Part shown: piece after piece, positions 6,387-12,239 of the stretch | Numbering within the stretch: position 1 is the first letter of the stretch | How the letters are laid out: every line of letters begins with the position of its first letter | Assembly: GCA_046046915.1 (NCBI GenBank) | Contig: JBJOIT010000068.1 | Coordinates: 1-12,239, forward strand | Direction: 5' to 3' | Source of the DNA: JBEEJZ01 sp046046915 | GTDB taxonomy: Bacteria; Pseudomonadota; Gammaproteobacteria; Burkholderiales; Burkholderiaceae_C | Length of the DNA stretch: 12,239 nt | The notes under the pieces: model-generated | What the model saw: only the letters and a program-made list of their open reading frames with translations | Database searches by the model: none | What the model was told of the DNA's origin: nothing | Position numbers and translations under genes: made by a program

Positions 6387-7145
6387 TTATTTGACGTCTT
6401 TCCAGTACGCAGCGTTTAGACGCCAGGCAAAGACTGTGAAGATAGACAAGAAAATCAGCACCCAAACGCCGATGCGGACCCGAGTATTTTGTGCCGGCTC
6501 ACCCATCCACTGAAGGTAACCCACCAAATCCCCCATGGCCTGGTCATACTGCAAGGGCGTCATGGTGCCGGGGGTCACTTGCTTCCAGCCCTTGAATACC
6601 TTGGTCTCATGGCCATGCTCTTCGGTCACGTCATAGACTGGCTCGCGTTTGCCCTGGAGTTCCCACAACACATGAGGCATGCCAACGTTCGGGAACGCCA
6701 GGTTGTTCCAACCTGTCGCTTTGGAGTCGTCAGCATAGTAGGTTCGCAAGTAGGTGTAGAGGTAATCAGCACCACTGCCCTGGCCACCCGATGCACGTGA
6801 GCGCGCAATCACGGTCAAGTCAGGGGGATTGGCACCAAACCACTCCTTGGCTTGCCTCGGGTCAATCGCGGCTTTCATGGTTTCGCCGACCTTGTCGGTG
6901 GTGAACAACAGGTTGTCCTTGATCTGCTGATCAGTCAAACCAATGTCTTTCAGGCGATTGAAACGCATGAATGCAGCCGAGTGACAGTTCAGGCAGTAGT
7001 TGACAAACAGCTTTGCGCCGTTTTGCAGGGAAACCAGGTCATTGGTCTTGTTAGGCGCCTTGTCCCAAGCAATTCCACCGGAGCTAGCACTTGCACCACT
7101 GATCAGACCGACTGCCAGCAGCAGCCCAACAATCATTTTCTTCAT
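6387..7145 (-). CDS. petC: Cytochrome c1 of the cytochrome bc1 complex
   Basis: Cytochrome c1 carries electrons from the Rieske centre to soluble or membrane cytochrome c on the periplasmic side. The 252-residue precursor has a signal peptide (MKKMIVGLLLAVGLISGASA). The haem c attachment motif is CLNCH (C51, C54, H55), with RFNRL behind it, NPPDLTVIARSR at 107-118, a likely axial Met156 in NVGMPH and a C-terminal membrane anchor (about 225-241). The ATG at 7145 is chosen because it opens a clean signal peptide and has GGAG 10 bases upstream. A longer frame from a TTG at 7178 would overlap petB and put non-signal residues ahead of it. petB ends 19 bases upstream on the same strand. A strong terminator follows. 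Confidence 0.96.
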   Translation of the reverse strand: MKKMIVGLLLAVGLISGASASSGGIAWDKAPNKTNDLVSLQNGAKLFVNYCLNCHSAAFMRFNRLKDIGLTDQQIKDNLLFTTDKVGETMKAAIDPRQAKEWFGANPPDLTVIARSRASGGQGSGADYLYTYLRTYYADDSKATGWNNLAFPNVGMPHVLWELQGKREPVYDVTEEHGHETKVFKGWKQVTPGTMTPLQYDQAMGDLVGYLQWMGEPAQNTRVRIGVWVLIFLSIFTVFAWRLNAAYWKDVK

Positions 7146-7164
7146 TTTGAATAGTCTCCAGAGC

Positions 7165-8565
7165 TCAGTGGGCAACAAAGGTGACGCGATCTGGCACCTG
7201 CTTGGGCGTACCCAAACGACTCCACCAAGGCATCAGGATAAAGAAGCCGAAGTAAAACAGGGTACCCACTTGAGACACACGCTCGCCAATGGGCGACGGT
7301 GGCTGCACACCCAGGTAGGCCAGGATCACGAAGTTGATCACAAACACACCATACAGGTACTTGTTCCAGCTGGGACGATAGCGAATGGACTTGACAGCGC
7401 TGTAGTCCAGCCAAGGCAGGAAGAACAAAATCACCACTGCGCCACCCATCACAACAACACCCCAGAACTTGGCGTCTATCGACAGCATCAAAACAGAGAC
7501 GACGACAGCTGCGCCCAGGATGACGGCCTTGAACAAGGCTGGCATTTTGAACTTATAGACCGACAGCAATGCGCCGCCCAACACACAGGCAATCAATGCA
7601 TACATCATCTCGCTGGTGATGGCACGCAGCATGGAGTAGAAGGGCGTGAAGTACCACACTGGCGCAATGTGTGCAGGGGTCTTCAGCGGATCTGCCGGGA
7701 TGAAGTTGTTGTACTCCAGGAAATAACCACCAAATTCAGGTGCAAAGAAGATGATGGCCGTGAACACCATCAAGAACATGCTCACTGCAAAAATGTCGTG
7801 CACCGAGTAGTAAGGATGGAAAGGAATGCCATCCAAGGGGCGGCCATCAGGGCCTTTGTTTGCCTTGATTTCAACCCCATCAGGATTGTTGGAGCCCACT
7901 TCATGCAAGGCGATGATGTGAGCTACCACCAGACCCAACAACACCAAGGGCACCGCAATGACGTGGAAGCTAAAGAAACGGTTCAAGGTGGCGTCGCCCA
8001 CCACATAGTCACCACGAATCAGCAAAGCCAGATCCGGGCCCACAAAGGGGATGGCAGCAAACAGGTTCACGATCACCTGAGCACCCCAGTAGCTCATCTG
8101 GCCCCATGGCAGCAGATAACCCATGAAGGCTTCTGCCATCAAGCACAGGAAGATCGCGCAACCAAAGACCCAGATCAACTCGCGCGGCTTGCGGTAGCTG
8201 CCGTAAATCAGGCCACGGAACATGTGCAGGTAAACCACAACAAAGAAGGCAGAAGCACCCGTGGAGTGCATGTAGCGAATCAGCCAACCCCACGGCACGT
8301 CGCGCATGATGTACTCGACTGAACCAAATGCCAGTGCGGCATCTGGCTTGTAGTGCATCACCAGAAAGATACCGGTGACGATCTGGATGACCAAGACCAG
8401 CAAGGCCAGGGAACCAAAGATGTACCAGATATTGAAATTCTTGGGAGCGTAATACTCGCTCATGTGCTCTTTAAAGAGCTTTGAAGCCGGGAAACGGTTG
8501 TCAACCCAGTTCAACAACTTGGCCGCTGCCGGCGCATTGGGAGAGATTTCTTTCATTTCAGCCAT
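7165..8565 (-). CDS. petB: Cytochrome b of the cytochrome bc1 complex
   Basis: This is the membrane core of the quinol:cytochrome c oxidoreductase, holding two b haems and the quinol-oxidising and quinone-reducing sites. The 466-residue protein is fused cytochrome b (N-terminal haem half plus C-terminal half), the full bc1 form rather than the split b6f form. Haem ligands are H100 and H114 in helix B, and H201 and H216 in helix D. Other motifs are PWGWLIRYMHSTGAS, LLPWGQMSYWGA, HEVGSNNPDG and PFHPYYSVHD. The quinol-site motif is PVWY (302-305), in place of the PEWY common in mitochondria and alphaproteobacteria. The helix-D histidines are 14 residues apart instead of 13. GGAG lies 7 bases before the ATG. 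petA ends 23 bases upstream and petC begins 19 bases downstream, one operon. Confidence 0.97.
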   Translation of the reverse strand: MAEMKEISPNAPAAAKLLNWVDNRFPASKLFKEHMSEYYAPKNFNIWYIFGSLALLVLVIQIVTGIFLVMHYKPDAALAFGSVEYIMRDVPWGWLIRYMHSTGASAFFVVVYLHMFRGLIYGSYRKPRELIWVFGCAIFLCLMAEAFMGYLLPWGQMSYWGAQVIVNLFAAIPFVGPDLALLIRGDYVVGDATLNRFFSFHVIAVPLVLLGLVVAHIIALHEVGSNNPDGVEIKANKGPDGRPLDGIPFHPYYSVHDIFAVSMFLMVFTAIIFFAPEFGGYFLEYNNFIPADPLKTPAHIAPVWYFTPFYSMLRAITSEMMYALIACVLGGALLSVYKFKMPALFKAVILGAAVVVSVLMLSIDAKFWGVVVMGGAVVILFFLPWLDYSAVKSIRYRPSWNKYLYGVFVINFVILAYLGVQPPSPIGERVSQVGTLFYFGFFILMPWWSRLGTPKQVPDRVTFVAH

Positions 8566-8588
8566 GATGGACTCCGTAATGCTTCTGC

Positions 8589-9203
8589 TCAGGCCTTTTT
8601 ATCTTCACCGATGACCAAACGGCTATCGGAGAGATACATGTGAGGAGGCACTTCCAAGTTATCGGGAGCGGGCTTGTTTTTGAAAACTCGGCCGGCGATG
8701 TCGAAGGTAGAACCGTGGCAAGGGCACAAGAACCCTCCCTTCCAATCATCTGGCAGGGATGGCTGAGCACCGGTCTGGAATTTGTCAGAGGGAGAGCAAC
8801 CCAGGTGCGAGCAGATGCCCACGGCCACCAGGATTTCAGGCTTGATCGAACGAGCCTCATTGCGCGCGTATTCCGGCGTCAACTCAGACGGCTTGCGCTC
8901 GGACTTGGGATCAGCCAGCTGCGAATCCAGCCCCTTGAGCGTTGCCAACTGTTCTGGCGTGCGCTTCACGATCCAGACGGGCTTACCACGCCACTCCACT
9001 GTGATCTTTTCGCCCGGCTTCAGGGCAGAGATATCTACCTCTACGGCAGCGCCAGCAGCCTTGGCACGCTCTGAGGGCTGGAAGGTGCTAACGAAGGGAA
9101 TTGCAACGGCCGCACCGCCAACAGCACCGGCACAGCCGGAAGCAATCAGCCACGTGCGCTTGCTGGAGTCGATTTTTCCGTTGTCGACAGGGGCGTCACT
9201 CAT
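8589..9203 (-). CDS. petA: Rieske iron-sulfur subunit of the cytochrome bc1 complex
   Basis: The Rieske protein takes the first electron from quinol and swings to pass it to cytochrome c1. The 204-residue protein has an N-terminal membrane helix with a Gly/Ala-rich hinge (about 18-39), preceded by SSKRTWL, a twin-arginine-like but KR-type export signal. The [2Fe-2S] cluster motifs are CSHLGC (131-136) and CPCHGS (160-165): C131, H133, C160 and H163 bind the cluster, and C136 and C162 form the disulfide. The ATG at 9203 fits family N-termini and has GAGGA just upstream. An in-frame reading back to 9284 would place odd residues in front and is not used. It is the first gene of petABC and diverges from mscL across 150 bases. 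Confidence 0.97.
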   Translation of the reverse strand: MSDAPVDNGKIDSSKRTWLIASGCAGAVGGAAVAIPFVSTFQPSERAKAAGAAVEVDISALKPGEKITVEWRGKPVWIVKRTPEQLATLKGLDSQLADPKSERKPSELTPEYARNEARSIKPEILVAVGICSHLGCSPSDKFQTGAQPSLPDDWKGGFLCPCHGSTFDIAGRVFKNKPAPDNLEVPPHMYLSDSRLVIGEDKKA

Positions 9204-9234
9204 GGGAATCCTCAATGAAAACATCACAATCAGG

Positions 9235-9257
9235 GTCAGCTTTCGATTGTAGCTGAC
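9235..9257 (-). promoter_or_regulatory. Palindrome over a candidate petA -10 box
   Basis: GTCAGCT (9235-9241) and AGCTGAC (9251-9257) are perfect 7-base arms around a 9-base spacer. On the minus strand TACAAT (9251-9246), five of six matches to the -10 consensus, lies in the spacer and first arm base, about 43 bases before the petA ATG. The -35 region is poor. A repressor site over the petA promoter, or a promoter that needs an activator, is a fair reading. I do not recognise the operator. Confidence 0.35.
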
Positions 9258-9271
9258 GCTTTCCACGTGCC

Positions 9272-9290
9272 TGGACTGCGCCACAGTCCA
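9272..9290. repeat. Short inverted repeat between petA and mscL
   Basis: TGGACTG-cgcca-CAGTCCA has perfect 7-base arms. It lies about 70 bases before petA and 64 bases before mscL. No T-run follows on either strand, so it is not a good terminator. It could be a protein-binding site upstream of either promoter. Confidence 0.4.
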
Positions 9291-9353
9291 TGATCAATGC
9301 AGTTTTGAACGCAGGTCTTAGACTCTCAATTTTTTTAACGGGACTTATTTGCC

Positions 9354-9782
9354 ATGGGAATGATTCAGGAATTCAAGGAATTTGCTGTCAAGGGCAATGT
9401 GATGGATCTCGCCGTAGGCGTGATCATTGGCGGCGCATTCGGCAAGATTGTGGACTCGGTGGTCTCAGACCTCATCATGCCCATCGTCGGTGCCGTAGTG
9501 GGCAAACTGGACTTCTCCAATCTGTTTTGGGTGTTGGGCGACATACCTAATGGCGTGGGCCGCAATCTGGCAGAGCTCAAAAAAGCTGGTGTGCCGGTCT
9601 TTGCCTACGGTAACTTCATCACTGTCGGCGTCAACTTCGTAATCCTGGCCTTCATCATTTTTCTGATGGTCAAGCAAATGAATCGGCTAAAGAAGGAAGC
9701 GCCCTCCGCCGAACCTGTTGCTCCAGTCACACCTGAAGATGTTTTGCTTTTGCGCGAGATCAGGGACAGCCTGAAAAAGTGA
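9354..9782 (+). CDS. mscL: Large-conductance mechanosensitive channel MscL
   Basis: MscL forms a pentameric inner-membrane pore that opens under membrane tension and releases solutes during osmotic downshock. The 142-residue protein starts with the amphipathic MGMIQEFKEFAVKGN. It continues into TM1 with the gate block DLAVGVIIGGAFGKIV (18-33), a periplasmic loop (about 50-83), TM2 (about 86-107) and a charged C-terminal helix ending LLLREIRDSLKK. Length and motifs are normal for the family. The ATG at 9354 is chosen by alignment with family N-termini; the ribosome binding site is weak (GGGA about 11 bases away). A possible -35 TTGAAC lies at 9305-9310, but no good -10 matches it. It diverges from petA and converges on pdxA. 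Confidence 0.96.
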   Translation: MGMIQEFKEFAVKGNVMDLAVGVIIGGAFGKIVDSVVSDLIMPIVGAVVGKLDFSNLFWVLGDIPNGVGRNLAELKKAGVPVFAYGNFITVGVNFVILAFIIFLMVKQMNRLKKEAPSAEPVAPVTPEDVLLLREIRDSLKK

Positions 9783-9783
9783 T

Positions 9784-9812
9784 CTGATCGCCCGGGCAGA
9801 CGAGGCGATCAG
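9784..9812. terminator. Candidate shared terminator between mscL and pdxA
   Basis: CTGATCGCC (9784-9792) and GGCGATCAG (9804-9812) are perfect 9-base arms around an 11-base loop, filling the 26-base gap between the converging genes and covering the pdxA stop codon. On the minus strand a run of five T follows six bases after the stem, as an imperfect U-tract for pdxA. The plus strand has no T-run. Efficiency is uncertain. Confidence 0.55.
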
Positions 9813-10891
9813 CTGATGGATGGTCCTGCCGCAATCGCTTTGGCCATCTGAATGGCAGCCAGCAGGCTGGAGGGATCGGCAACACCCTTGCCAGCGATGT
9901 CAAAGGCAGTTCCATGATCAGGACTGGTGCGCACCAAAGGCAGTCCCAGGGTCACGTTGACCCCTTGTTCAACGCCCATGTATTTGACCGGGATCAGGCC
10001 CTGGTCGTGGTACATGGCCACCACCACATCAAACTCTGACGCCTCCCCCAGCGCCTGTCGGGCCCGCATGAAGATCGTGTCTGGCGGGTATGGGCCGCTG
10101 GCATTCAAGCCCTCGGATTGGGCTGCGCGTATCGCTGGCGCAATGATGTCCAGTTCCTCGCGACCAAACAGACCGCCCTCACCTGCATGGGGATTCAACC
10201 CCGCCACAGCCATGCGCGGCGCGCGCCCCAAACTGCGTCTCAACGCCTGATCCGTGATGCGAAGAGTTTCTAGAACGGCATCAAATGTGACCGCCTCAAT
10301 GGCCTCACGCAGCGACAGATGAATACTCACCAGCACGGTGCGTAGCTCATCATTTGCCAGCATCATCCGAACCGGCACTTCGGACATGGGCCGTCCCAGA
10401 TGGCGGGCAGACTGAGCTTGCAGCATTTCGGTGTGTCCGGGATACATGGCATCTGGCAGCTTGGATGCCGACAGGGCCTCCTTGTTCAAGGGCGCTGTGA
10501 CGATGGCAAGCACGTCGCCCCTCAGTGCGGCCTGGGCCGCCCAGATCACGCTTTGTGCAGCCATTCGCCCTGCCTCTGCACTGACTTTGCCCATATCAGG
10601 CGCAGGCAGCTCATCTGTGACCTGAATGACCGGCAGGCAACGTGGCGGGACATGTAGGAGCTGCGACGTGCTTTCGACCACCACCACTGGCCACTGTGGC
10701 TGATCAGTGGCCAAGCTCGCAGCCGCACGTCTGATGCAGGCGACATCGCCCGCTATCAGGCAGTTTCTGGTCAGCCCAGGGGCCTGCATGAAGGCCTTGA
10801 CGATGATCTCCGGACCTATGCCCGCAGGGTCTCCCATGGTGAGGACAACTGGCGCTCTTTGGTCCGTAGATACTAAAGTCGGGAGTTTCAT
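9809..10891 (-). CDS. pdxA: 4-hydroxythreonine-4-phosphate dehydrogenase PdxA
   Basis: PdxA oxidises 4-phosphohydroxy-threonine in the DXP-dependent route to pyridoxal phosphate; the product goes to PdxJ. The 360-residue protein carries GDPAGIGPEI near the start (20-29), the TAPLNKE loop (132-138) and the substrate-binding GHTE (H153, T154). By comparison with Escherichia coli H166, H211 and H266, the three metal-binding histidines are H191 (IHLSL), H235 (NPHAGEGG) and H295 (YHDQG). RTSPDHGTAFDIAG closes the domain. The ATG at 10891 fits family N-termini; a longer frame back to 11026 overlaps the upstream gene and is low-complexity. It starts 5 bases after the Nif3-like stop, so it is probably translationally coupled, and is last in the minus-strand operon. 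Confidence 0.96.
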   Translation of the reverse strand: MKLPTLVSTDQRAPVVLTMGDPAGIGPEIIVKAFMQAPGLTRNCLIAGDVACIRRAAASLATDQPQWPVVVVESTSQLLHVPPRCLPVIQVTDELPAPDMGKVSAEAGRMAAQSVIWAAQAALRGDVLAIVTAPLNKEALSASKLPDAMYPGHTEMLQAQSARHLGRPMSEVPVRMMLANDELRTVLVSIHLSLREAIEAVTFDAVLETLRITDQALRRSLGRAPRMAVAGLNPHAGEGGLFGREELDIIAPAIRAAQSEGLNASGPYPPDTIFMRARQALGEASEFDVVVAMYHDQGLIPVKYMGVEQGVNVTLGLPLVRTSPDHGTAFDIAGKGVADPSSLLAAIQMAKAIAAGPSIS

Positions 10892-10896
10892 GCGTA

Positions 10897-11667
10897 TCAA
10901 GCCGGGTTTGCAATATCGATAAAAACGTGCTCCAGGCCCAGTTCCCCCGCCACATGAGCACCCACCGCCGGGGCACCATAACGCTCCGTCGCATGGTGCC
11001 CACATGCCAGATAAGCGACGCCACACTCTCTGGCGTAGTGGGCCTGCGGCTCCGATATTTCACCCGTGATGTAGGCATCGGCACCCGCAGCGATGGCAGC
11101 CTCGAAATAGCTTTGTGCGCCACCCGTGCACCAGGCCACCGTTTTGATGGGACGCTGATGGGGGCAGACCCAGGTGACGTCACGGCCCAGCACCTGCTTG
11201 ACGTGTGCAGCCAATTGCAAGGTGTTTTCAAAACCACCTGTTCGCGCTGGCTCGCCCATGAAACCCAAGTTCTGTTCACCGAAGCGCCCCCTGGCATCCT
11301 CATACGTACTCAGACCCAGCTGTAGGCCCAACTGGGCGTTGTTGCCCAAGCTAGGGTGTGCATCGAGTGGCAGGTGATAAGCAAACAGATTGATATCGTG
11401 GGCCAAAAGCCGAGACAGGCGCTGTTTCATCCAGCCAGTCACGCATCCATCCTGGCCACGCCAAAATAGACCGTGATGCACAAGGATGGCATCTGCACCC
11501 TCGACAATGGCTGCATCAATTAAGGCCAGACTGGCCGTTACACCAGACACCACCTTGCGTATGTGGCCGCGCCCCTCCACTTGCAGACCATTGGGTCCGT
11601 AGTCTCGGTATCGATCCGGTTGCAACAGGTCGTTGAGCGCGTTGAGCAAGTCAATTCTTTGAATCAT
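10897..11667 (-). CDS. Nif3-like dinuclear metal centre protein (YbgI family)
   Basis: This 256-residue protein belongs to the Nif3/YbgI family, which forms ring-shaped hexamers with a two-metal site; databases often call it GTP cyclohydrolase 1 type 2, but the physiological role is not settled. Likely metal ligands are visible at both ends: H64 and H65 in LVHHGLFW, D102 in LPLDAH, and H224 with E228 in GHHATERYG. The N-terminal DYGPNGLQVEG (22-32) is also typical. It lacks the extra inserted domain of longer family members. Its ATG overlaps the stop of the ykgJ-like gene (ATGA, 4 bases), and pdxA begins 5 bases after its own stop. This tight packing points to a single transcript of three genes. 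Confidence 0.93.
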   Translation of the reverse strand: MIQRIDLLNALNDLLQPDRYRDYGPNGLQVEGRGHIRKVVSGVTASLALIDAAIVEGADAILVHHGLFWRGQDGCVTGWMKQRLSRLLAHDINLFAYHLPLDAHPSLGNNAQLGLQLGLSTYEDARGRFGEQNLGFMGEPARTGGFENTLQLAAHVKQVLGRDVTWVCPHQRPIKTVAWCTGGAQSYFEAAIAAGADAYITGEISEPQAHYARECGVAYLACGHHATERYGAPAVGAHVAGELGLEHVFIDIANPA

Positions 11668-12047
11668 GGCAAATTGTCGATCGATGACGGTGGGTTTTCA
11701 CGGCGTTCGAGCACCAAATCACAATCACACCCACTCCCGGCCGCCACCCAACGAAACGCCAGGCGACGCAGCTCGTGCCCCAGCAGATGACGCCATGGCC
11801 TGGGTGCCCAAGGCAGCGACTTTCTGATCAGGGCAGCGGCAGAAGTCATCGCCCCACAGCGGTACATCTGTTCTCGGGTGTTCCAACGCAACACCGCACA
11901 AGGCCCCGTAAGCCGCCGGGACAGCAGCATTCCCAGCGGACAGGGCTGCGCCAGGCAGCAGACGCCACACCCATTGCAAGCCGCACCAGCATCTGGTTTG
12001 CTAGGCGCCTCAGCCCTGATGAATATGGTGCGTTTGATGGCTTTCAT
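11664..12047 (-). CDS. Cysteine-cluster protein of the YkgJ (zinc/iron-chelating) type
   Basis: This 127-residue basic protein carries a dense cysteine cluster, CNGCGVCCLAQPCPLG (C24, C27, C30, C31, C36). More cysteines lie at C50, C64 (YRCG) and a C-terminal CDC pair (C107, C109). The CxxCxxCC core resembles YkgJ-type proteins predicted to bind zinc or an iron-sulfur cluster; the CxxCxxC...CP spacing also recalls ferredoxins, so the metal cannot be decided. No signal peptide or membrane helix is evident. The ATG at 12047 is the best start; an in-frame TTG at 12068 adds seven residues, and neither has a clear Shine-Dalgarno sequence. It is first in the operon with the Nif3-like gene (4-base overlap) and pdxA. 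Function unknown; metal handling is only suggested. Confidence 0.75.
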   Translation of the reverse strand: MKAIKRTIFIRAEAPSKPDAGAACNGCGVCCLAQPCPLGMLLSRRLTGPCAVLRWNTREQMYRCGAMTSAAALIRKSLPWAPRPWRHLLGHELRRLAFRWVAAGSGCDCDLVLERRENPPSSIDNLP

Positions 12048-12101
12048 GGATGTGTGCGCTTTGTGCAAGACGCACTTTGCAAGAGCGTCACGCGAATATC
12101 A

Positions 12102-12137
12102 GCGGACCCCTTGCAATCCAGGTCCGCCACCTAAAAT
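12102..12137 (+). promoter_or_regulatory. Candidate promoter of the right-edge gene, with an inverted repeat over the -35
   Basis: TTGCAA (12111-12116) and TAAAAT (12132-12137, five of six consensus) are 15 bases apart, shorter than the usual 17. GCGGACC (12102-12108) and GGTCCGC (12121-12127) are perfect 7-base arms that enclose the -35-like box. Only seven bases separate the -10 from the ATG at 12145, so initiation would fall at or next to the start codon. Confidence 0.4.
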
Positions 12138-12144
12138 TATCGTC

Positions 12145-12239
12145 ATGAAACGCTTTTGGCTGTCTTTTTCCCAAACTGTCACTATTCTCCTGGCTGGGTA
12201 TTTTGTGGTCGCAACGCTCAAGCCTGAATGGGTGTCTCG
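12145..12239 (+). CDS. Probable HtrA/DegP-family membrane-anchored serine protease (N-terminus only; runs off the right edge)
   Basis: Only 31 codons are present: MKRFWLSFSQTVTILLAGYF continuing VVATLKPEWVS. This is a short positively charged start followed by one membrane helix (about residues 8-24), with LKPEW after it. From memory, S1C (HtrA/DegS-like) trypsin-type proteases of Burkholderiales begin this way and lie beside the Nif3-like gene, upstream of tat genes. The catalytic domain is outside the window, so the call rests on the N-terminus and position only. No Shine-Dalgarno sequence precedes the ATG (TTATCGTC), and a -10-like box lies seven bases upstream. It diverges from the ykgJ-like gene across 97 bases. 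Confidence 0.6.
   Translation, partial: MKRFWLSFSQTVTILLAGYFVVATLKPEWVS

Noticed and set aside
7146..7178. Longer cytochrome c1 start overlapping petB
   Set aside because: It begins at TTG and puts residues in front of a clean signal peptide; the ATG at 7145 has GGAG upstream.
7000..8322. 440-codon open frame on the plus strand opposite petB and petC
   Set aside because: It is entirely antisense to two conserved genes with intact motifs. Its product is a histidine/glutamine-rich sequence with no domain, as expected from the codon bias of the true genes.
9204..9284. Longer Rieske protein start
   Set aside because: The extra residues do not resemble Rieske N-termini, and they run through the palindrome and likely promoter; ATG 9203 has GAGGA upstream.
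10892..11026. Longer PdxA start within the Nif3-like gene
   Set aside because: The extension is Gly/Cys/Trp-rich antisense-like noise from overlap with the conserved Nif3 C-terminus, and PdxA homologs begin near residue 1 of the chosen start.
12064..12084. TGCAAGA direct repeat (12064-12070 and 12078-12084) upstream of the right-edge gene
   Set aside because: Seven bases twice at a 14-base distance is weak; it was not called as a regulatory site without conservation data.

Overview
The window is ordinary, tightly packed chromosomal DNA, most likely from a betaproteobacterium of the order Burkholderiales. A Comamonadaceae-type organism of moderate GC (Rhodoferax, Polaromonas or Limnohabitans-like) is my best guess, made from protein character and gene order rather than any search. 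No insertion sequence, phage gene, CRISPR array or broken gene is visible. The longest stretch without a gene is about 200 bases (3456-3657).

Left block, minus strand (1-4632): an M23 peptidase, secA (preprotein translocase ATPase) and the first 228 codons of argJ (arginine biosynthesis). A dciA-like gene (DUF721, replicative helicase loader family) diverges from the peptidase on the plus strand, and the two start codons overlap. The order dciA / M23 / secA / argJ resembles what I recall from pseudomonads. There is no secM gene ahead of secA. The secA leader instead holds a perfect 12-bp hairpin lying between a good Shine-Dalgarno sequence and the start codon, and this is the most interesting signal in the window.

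Middle block, minus strand (5004-9203): tRNA-Thr(TGT), then (in transcription order) petA-petB-petC for the cytochrome bc1 complex, a strong intrinsic terminator, and sspA-sspB (stringent starvation protein A and the ClpXP adaptor). petABC supplies the Rieske protein, cytochrome b and cytochrome c1 of the respiratory quinol:cytochrome c oxidoreductase. The petA upstream region carries two short perfect inverted repeats, one covering a -10-like hexamer.

Right block (9354-12239): mscL (mechanosensitive channel) on the plus strand converges on a minus-strand operon, ykgJ-like / Nif3-like / pdxA. These encode a cysteine-cluster protein, a dinuclear metal protein and the pyridoxal phosphate biosynthesis dehydrogenase. 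mscL and pdxA share a palindrome over the pdxA stop codon that may terminate transcription. At the right edge a plus-strand gene begins, probably an HtrA/DegP-type membrane-anchored serine protease. It has a -10-like box so close to its ATG that the message may be leaderless.

No wholly new multi-gene system is evident. The unexplained content lies in the regulatory DNA, mainly ahead of secA, petA and the right-edge protease gene.
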